Source: Saccharibacillus soli (GTDB taxonomy: Bacteria; Bacillota; Bacilli; Paenibacillales; Paenibacillaceae). From it: a DNA stretch of 64,000 nt. The position numbers and the translations under genes were made by a program. This document shows, one piece after another, positions 59,319 to 64,000 of the stretch. The stretch's first letter is position 1. The number at the start of each line of letters is the position of its first letter. The stretch is taken from positions 620,001-684,000 of the forward strand of contig NIOB01000002.1 of NCBI GenBank assembly GCA_002189105.1. Direction: 5' to 3'. The notes under the pieces were generated by a model. The model had not been told where the DNA came from, did no database searches, and was given only the letters and a program-made list of their open reading frames with translations.

Positions 59319-60368
59319 ATGAACGAACAGAAGCGGACAATCGAAGCGCTGCTGCGCGAGATGTATGCAAGAGGAGCGTCCGACCTGCATATTGCGGTGG
59401 GTGCGCCGCCGAGCATACGGGTTCACGGTTCTTTGATGCCGCTGGGTGGGGAAGCGGTCAACCCGGCGGAAGCGGAGGAAATGGCTGCCGATCTGCTCGG
59501 TGAAGAACGTTCCATCCGCTTCCGCACGCAGGGGGAGTTGGACTTTGCTTACGCCCTTCCTGGCGCGGATCGCTTCCGGATCAATGTCTATCGTCAAAAA
59601 GGGTATGCGGCGGTATCCGCACGTTCCATCCCGGAAAAGATTCCGACCATGGAACAGCTGGGGCTGCCTGCTTCACTTGCCTCACTTGCCCACAAACCGC
59701 AGGGACTTATTCTGGTTACGGGACCTACCGGCAGCGGCAAATCATCCACATTGGCTGCGATGATTAACGACGTCAATCTCAAATCCAGCAAGCATATCGT
59801 CACGCTGGAAGATCCGATCGAATTTATGCACGAACATCGCAAGTCTCTCGTCCATCAACGTGAAGTAGGATTGGATACCGCGAGCTTTGCAGACGGACTC
59901 CGCGCTGCCCTTCGTCAGGACCCGGATGTGATTCTGGTCGGCGAAATGCGGGATCTGGAGACAATCTCTTCAGCGATTACCGCAGCGGAGACGGGTCACC
60001 TGGTTCTGGCTACGCTCCATACGACGGATGCGCCCAAGACGATTGACCGGATTATCGACGCGTTCCCGGCTCACCAGCAGGCTCAGGTGCGAACGCAGCT
60101 GTCTTCGGTGCTGACGGCTGTGATCTCACAGCGTCTGCTGCCGAATCGAGGAGGACAGGGGCGGACTTGTGCGACCGAAGTGCTCATCAACACACCGGCT
60201 GTCGCCAACCTGATCCGCTCGGAGAAAGTCCATCAGATTCGCAGTGTCATGCAGACCGGCAAAGCGTTCGGGATGCACACGCTGGAGATGAATCTGCGAG
60301 AACATTTGCAGCGGGGTGCGGTTGACCCGGCAGCAGCCAAAGAATACATGACGGAGGTGACCGCCTGA
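59319..60368 (+). CDS. pilT: PilT, type IV pilus retraction ATPase
   Basis: Motor for pilus disassembly, giving twitching motility and DNA or surface pulling. 349 residues. The N-terminal PAS-like domain (SDLHIAVGAPPSIRVHG) precedes GPTGSGKS (135-142), EDPIEFMHEH, RQDPDVILVGEMRD and LVLATLHTTDA. The AIRNLIRE-like retraction motif appears as VANLIRSEKVHQI. Start at ATG 59319 follows GGAGGAG; the ATG at 59298 precedes that site. Its stop overlaps the pilC start (TGATG). Its presence suggests a retractile pilus, beyond a simple competence pseudopilus. Confidence 0.94.
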   Translation: MNEQKRTIEALLREMYARGASDLHIAVGAPPSIRVHGSLMPLGGEAVNPAEAEEMAADLLGEERSIRFRTQGELDFAYALPGADRFRINVYRQKGYAAVSARSIPEKIPTMEQLGLPASLASLAHKPQGLILVTGPTGSGKSSTLAAMINDVNLKSSKHIVTLEDPIEFMHEHRKSLVHQREVGLDTASFADGLRAALRQDPDVILVGEMRDLETISSAITAAETGHLVLATLHTTDAPKTIDRIIDAFPAHQQAQVRTQLSSVLTAVISQRLLPNRGGQGRTCATEVLINTPAVANLIRSEKVHQIRSVMQTGKAFGMHTLEMNLREHLQRGAVDPAAAKEYMTEVTA

Positions 60369-61576
60369 TGCCGCAGTTTGAATATCAGGTGCGAACCGGC
60401 AGCGGCAAGCAGCTCAAGGGCAAGCTTAACGCGAGTGACAAAGCCGCCGCGATGGAAGAACTCCGCAAGCGCGGACTTAAAGTATTCTCGCTCGTTGAGA
60501 AAAACAAAACGGTACTCGCCAAGGAGATCTACATTGGCAATCCCGTTAAGTCGATTCATTTCATTATCTACTGCCGCCAGTTCGCTACGCTGATTCGCGC
60601 AGGCATCACGATTGTGGATGCGACGACGATCCTGGCGGGGCAGACGGAGAGCAAGGCGCTCAAAGGGGCGTTGATCCAGGTTGCCTCCAGCCTGCTCAAA
60701 GGGGTTCCGTTCTCGCAGGCCGTTCAGGAGCATAAGCGCATTTTCCCTTCTCTGTTCGTAAGCATGGTGCGGGCCGGCGAAGAGACGGGTGATCTGGAGG
60801 GGACTTTGGATCGTCTGGCGGTCTTTTTTGAGAAGCAGCATAATACGCGTGAAAAGGTAAAATCGGCGCTGACCTATCCGGCGACGGTTGCGATTCTGGC
60901 GATTGTCTCAACGGTGTATCTGCTCTGGGCGATCGTGCCGCAGTTTATTAGCATGTTTGATTCGTTTGATGCCAAGCTTCCGGCGATTACGGTCGCGGTA
61001 TTGGCACTGAGCAACAGCATCCAGCACGGTTGGTATTATTGGGGACTGGGGATTCTGTTGCTGATCGTAGCTTTCTTCATTGCCAAGCGAACGGAGCAGG
61101 GGGCTTATTGGATTGATTACATGAAGCTCAAGGTTCCGGTCTTCGGCAAGCTGAATCAGAAGAGTTCGATTGCGCAGTTCACTCGTACATTCTCTTCCTT
61201 ATATGCAAGTGCTGTGCCAGTGCTTCAGTCGTTGACGATCGTAGAGGATGTGGCTGGTAATAAAGTCATCGGTAAAGTGATTCGCAGTGCGGGTGATTCG
61301 CTTCGTCAGGGACGTTCGTTATCTGCACCGCTGGAAAAGTCATGGGTGTTCCCACCGTTAGTTACCCAGATGGTGGCGATTGGCGAAGAGACCGGGGCAT
61401 TGGGGGATATGCTCAGTAAAGTCGCGGATTTCTACGAAATGGACGTGGATAATACGGTGGATCGGTTGAAATCGCTGCTTGAACCGCTGCTGATCGTATT
61501 TCTGGCGGCAGTGGTCGGTCTAATTATGGCTGCGATTATGCTGCCGATGTTCACTTTGTACAGCAGCGTATCTTGA
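60368..61576 (+). CDS. pilC: PilC, type IV pilus inner membrane platform protein
   Basis: Polytopic platform that couples the ATPases to pilin polymerisation. Two GspF repeats, about 65-190 and 270-395, each with FxRxFATLxxAGxxxxxAL-like motifs (IIYCRQFATLIRAGITIVDA; IAQFTRTFSSLYASAVPVLQSL) and GEETGxLxxML. Three membrane segments at about 170-195, 215-240 and 370-395. 402 residues. Coupled to pilT. Confidence 0.94.
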   Translation: MPQFEYQVRTGSGKQLKGKLNASDKAAAMEELRKRGLKVFSLVEKNKTVLAKEIYIGNPVKSIHFIIYCRQFATLIRAGITIVDATTILAGQTESKALKGALIQVASSLLKGVPFSQAVQEHKRIFPSLFVSMVRAGEETGDLEGTLDRLAVFFEKQHNTREKVKSALTYPATVAILAIVSTVYLLWAIVPQFISMFDSFDAKLPAITVAVLALSNSIQHGWYYWGLGILLLIVAFFIAKRTEQGAYWIDYMKLKVPVFGKLNQKSSIAQFTRTFSSLYASAVPVLQSLTIVEDVAGNKVIGKVIRSAGDSLRQGRSLSAPLEKSWVFPPLVTQMVAIGEETGALGDMLSKVADFYEMDVDNTVDRLKSLLEPLLIVFLAAVVGLIMAAIMLPMFTLYSSVS

Positions 61577-61580
61577 AAAG

Positions 61581-61632
61581 CGCGGCTCCATATGAAGGGC
61601 CCTCTTCATACAGGGATATGTGTGGCGCCGCG
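61581..61632 (+). other. Hairpin between pilC and the major pilin gene
   Basis: CGCGGC...GCCGCG (61581-61586 and 61627-61632) encloses TATGAAG-GGCCCT-CTTCATA (61591-61610). Possibly a processing site or stabiliser that raises pilin mRNA over the rest of the operon. Confidence 0.5.
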
Positions 61633-61707
61633 ATTAGGTCCAGCTTATCGGACTGAAAGGCAACAACCGGATCAACTCCGGAAAAAAATTACGGGAGTGA
61701 AGACAGG

Positions 61708-62199
61708 ATGAATCAAGCAGTAGAGGTTGTTAATGAAGTTGAAATGAAGGAATCTCGCAAGTCAACGTTCATGCAGCGCGTATGGACAAAAATGGGCAAG
61801 GACGAAAAGGGCTTTACGCTGATCGAACTTTTGGCGGTATTGGTTATCATTGCAATCATCGCCGTTATTGCGATTCCGCTGATCGGCAATATCATTAATA
61901 AGTCCAGAGAGAGTGGGGACTTGAGTGCAGCGAGCCAAATGTACAACGCAGCAAGAATGTACGTGATTGATAAAAATAACGGAGATTTCACTAAGGAGTC
62001 CCCAATCACATTGAAGATGTTGGTAGATGGTAAGTATATCGATGCGAATCTTGTACTGCCAAGCTCTAAAGTGGCGTTGGATCCAGCTAAGGCTACAGTA
62101 ACTTTTGATACTACTTCGGGTGCTTTGACGGAGGTTAATCTCTACACAACGAAAGATAATACCTTCACAGCTAAACAAGTTCTCAGCGCAACCAAGTAA
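61708..62199 (+). CDS. Major type IV pilin precursor
   Basis: Pilin precursor of 163 residues. The leader is long (about 34 residues) and ends DEKG/FTLIELLAVLVIIAIIAVIAI, the canonical cleavage site with Glu+5. Hydrophobic helix then a small globular domain (MYNAARMYVIDKNNGDFTKE to KQVLSATK) without cysteines. Own ribosome site (GGGAGTGAAGA) and a strong terminator after it, typical of the abundant major subunit. Cleaved and N-methylated by the peptidase encoded next. Confidence 0.9.
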   Translation: MNQAVEVVNEVEMKESRKSTFMQRVWTKMGKDEKGFTLIELLAVLVIIAIIAVIAIPLIGNIINKSRESGDLSAASQMYNAARMYVIDKNNGDFTKESPITLKMLVDGKYIDANLVLPSSKVALDPAKATVTFDTTSGALTEVNLYTTKDNTFTAKQVLSATK

Positions 62200-62229
62200 T
62201 TTATAGATCAGGTGAAGTACAGGGGGAAG

Positions 62230-62264
62230 CCGGAAAAACAAAATGTTTTTCCGGTTTATCTTTA
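62230..62264 (+). terminator. Terminator after the major pilin gene
   Basis: CCGGAAAAAC (62230-62239) pairs perfectly with GTTTTTCCGG (62245-62254), followed by TTTATCTTTA. Confidence 0.85.
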
Positions 62265-62438
62265 TGCTTTAATCTTTTATGATCTATGGGCTACCAAAAC
62301 CCTAGTGGAAGGCCAAGCGATTGTAGAGAGTCAGAGCGGTCGCCCTTACACTTTTCTTTCCTGTCCGAATCTAATCGGCAGTCGAGGGCAGCCTCGATTG
62401 GAACAACCTTCTAGAATGGAGCGCCGTATTCTGATACC

Positions 62439-63194
62439 ATGACCATCTTCATCTCAATCTACATTGCCATCATCGGCCTATTATTCGGTTCTTTCTTCAA
62501 TGTCGTCGGTCTGCGTGTTCCTGCTGGTGAATCGATTGTTCGCCCGCCGTCACGCTGCGGCAGCTGTAATCATCAGCTTGGCGCCAAGGATATGGTTCCG
62601 GTGTTTAGCTATCTTTTCTCGGGCGGAAAATGTCGGCACTGCGGCGTCAAAGTCTCACCGATCTATCCGCTGTTTGAGGCAGCGACAGGTTTTCTCTTCT
62701 TATGGACATATCTCCGCTTCGGCTTGACGGGGGCGGCCGCAATCGGCGTCGTGCTCGCCAGCCTGTGCGTGATCGTCACGGTCGCGGATTTGAAATATAT
62801 GCGGATTCCCAATCAAGTGCTGCTCTTTTTCACGCCAATCCTCATCGTTCTTCGTCTGGTATTTATGGAAGCTCCCTGGTGGCATTATGTGCTGGGCGGT
62901 GTATTCGGCGGGGGATTGATTCTGTTGATTGCGTTGGTGACTAGAGGCGGCATGGGGATGGGAGACGTCAAGTTATTTGCTTTGTGTGGATTCGTGTTGG
63001 GTCTTGGACCCACGGTGCTGGCTTTTATGCTGGCTTGTTTATGTGGCACAGTCATTGGCGTTGTGCTGATCGCCTTCAAGCGGGTACAGCGTAAGCAGCC
63101 TATTCCCTTTGGACCTTGGCTTGCGCTGGGCACCTTGATTGCTTATCTTTATGGAACGCAGATTATCGGCGCATATTTCTCGCTGATCGGTTAG
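62439..63194 (+). CDS. pilD: PilD, prepilin peptidase
   Basis: Membrane aspartic peptidase that removes pilin leaders and methylates the new N-terminus. 251 residues, about seven hydrophobic segments. N-terminal domain GSFFNVVGLRVPAGESI with the four-Cys zinc site C40, C43, C65, C68. Catalytic aspartates D117 (ADLKYMRIPN) and D176 (GMGMGDVKL). Same family as ComC of B. subtilis, so it may also process competence pseudopilins. The stretch before it (62265-62438) has no promoter I can defend. Confidence 0.94.
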   Translation: MTIFISIYIAIIGLLFGSFFNVVGLRVPAGESIVRPPSRCGSCNHQLGAKDMVPVFSYLFSGGKCRHCGVKVSPIYPLFEAATGFLFLWTYLRFGLTGAAAIGVVLASLCVIVTVADLKYMRIPNQVLLFFTPILIVLRLVFMEAPWWHYVLGGVFGGGLILLIALVTRGGMGMGDVKLFALCGFVLGLGPTVLAFMLACLCGTVIGVVLIAFKRVQRKQPIPFGPWLALGTLIAYLYGTQIIGAYFSLIG

Positions 63195-63209
63195 GAGGAA
63201 CAACCAGGC

Positions 63210-64000
63210 ATGCTGGGACTCGCAAGCAAAAAGGCAGGTTTGTCGATTGAACAAACCGGTGTCCGCTACATCCAACTTAAAAACAACAAGACCTGGGAGA
63301 TCGAAAAGCAGAGCTTTCTGCCGCTTGACCCTGGAACCATTATCGAAAATCAGATTGCTGACGTAGAGGGTCTGCGTGAGCAGATTCGCCAGTGGGCAGA
63401 ACAGGAAGCACTCAAGGGAAGTCGGGTCGCCCTGTCTGTGCCGCCCTCTCAGGTCATCATCCGCAAGATGTCCATTCCCGCCATTCAACCCAAGCAGGTG
63501 CAGCAGTTGGTGGCTCTGGAAGTAGAGACGGGACTGCATCTGCCGTTTGAAGAACCCGTATACGACTATATCTCGGTAGGTCGGGACAAACAGATGCAAG
63601 AGGACGGACGCGAAGAAGAAGTAACCCGGGTACTGGTATTCGCGGCGCCGCGCAAGCTGATTACCGAATATATCGATATTCTGGCGGGAGCGGGCATTAA
63701 GACTGAAAGCGTCGAAGTTTCGGCAACGGCGCTGTCACGCATGGCGGAGATCTCCCAAGGGCACCCATTTGGCGATACCATGTTGGTCCACCTGGAGCCT
63801 GCCCAGCTTGACGTGTATATGTTCCGCGAAGGCCAGCCCGTCTTCATGCGCACAATCAACCTGCTGGATATTGAACAGGAAGCTCCCGTGTTTGAATCGG
63901 AGTCATATCTGGCGCAAAAATCGGCGCTTGGCGCCGACCACCTCTCTCCCGAGCAGTTGGTGGAAGTTATCGCAGAGATTTCGCGGATGTTGAATTTCTA
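63210..64000 (+). CDS. pilM: PilM-type pilus assembly protein (cut by the window end)
   Basis: Actin-like cytoplasmic protein that links the pilus alignment complex to PilB. Reading from the ATG at 63210 (after AGGAGGAA) the sequence gives LASKKAGLSIEQTGVRYIQL, then VALSVPPSQVIIRKMSIPAI, VQQLVALEVETGLHLPFEEP and VLVFAAPRKLITEYIDILAGAG, which follow the PilM fold. About 263 residues are visible and the frame remains open at the right edge. PilN and PilO genes are expected beyond it. Confidence 0.9.
   Translation, partial: MLGLASKKAGLSIEQTGVRYIQLKNNKTWEIEKQSFLPLDPGTIIENQIADVEGLREQIRQWAEQEALKGSRVALSVPPSQVIIRKMSIPAIQPKQVQQLVALEVETGLHLPFEEPVYDYISVGRDKQMQEDGREEEVTRVLVFAAPRKLITEYIDILAGAGIKTESVEVSATALSRMAEISQGHPFGDTMLVHLEPAQLDVYMFREGQPVFMRTINLLDIEQEAPVFESESYLAQKSALGADHLSPEQLVEVIAEISRMLNF

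Noticed and set aside
62212-62442. 76-codon frame after the major pilin gene
   Set aside because: It runs through the pilin terminator and overlaps the pilD start; composition is not coding-like.

Overview
The window reads as a chromosomal segment of a moderately GC-rich, endospore-former-type Firmicute of the Paenibacillaceae (Paenibacillus or Saccharibacillus like). The evidence is gene order: comFA-comFC-yvyF-flgM-flgN-flgK-flgL-fliW-csrA-flagellin-flaG-fliD-fliS-fliT followed by hpf-secA-prfB is the Bacillus subtilis order. Strong AGGAGG ribosome sites, an LPXTG protein and tandem U-tailed hairpins fit a Gram-positive. No rRNA, tRNA, CRISPR, insertion sequence or prophage was seen.

Region 1 (1-15.4 kb) holds late competence and late flagellar genes. 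Five consecutive flagellin genes (7.9-12.6 kb) each have their own sigma-D-like promoter, a leader hairpin that looks like a CsrA site, and a terminator. fliW and csrA sit directly upstream, so the regulators and their presumed targets are neighbours.

Region 2 (15.4-30.8 kb) is an accessory block lying between fliT and hpf, which are adjacent in B. subtilis. It encodes a Maf-type flagellin glycosyltransferase and a nearly complete pseudaminic acid pathway (PseB, PseF-like, PseG, PseI, PseC). A formyltransferase stands where the acetyltransferase PseH would be expected. The block also has an extra SDR enzyme, a second glycosyltransferase, a cold shock protein and a large LPXTG-anchored collagen-binding-like adhesin. 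Base composition shifts inside it, which suggests a mosaic.

Region 3 (30.9-36.5 kb) is core: hpf, secA (without the usual C-terminal zinc motif), prfB with its programmed frameshift, and a YitT-type membrane protein. Region 4 (36.7-46.5 kb) is the whole arginine pathway, argC-J-B-D-F-G-H, interrupted by unusually long structured spacers, including a tandem array of about 50-bp hairpin units between argG and argH.

Region 5 (46.6-64 kb) is a surface and pilus region: a membrane diguanylate cyclase, an esterase, three prepilin-like minor pilins, a 1682-residue secreted protein on the opposite strand, and a type IV pilus operon (pilB, pilT, pilC, major pilin, pilD, pilM running off the end). Promoter-like sequences resembling the flagellar ones precede both pilus gene groups, and the large secreted protein shares a 16-nt translation-start element with the first flagellin. 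Flagella, flagellar glycosylation and pili may therefore be co-regulated here; this last point is inference.
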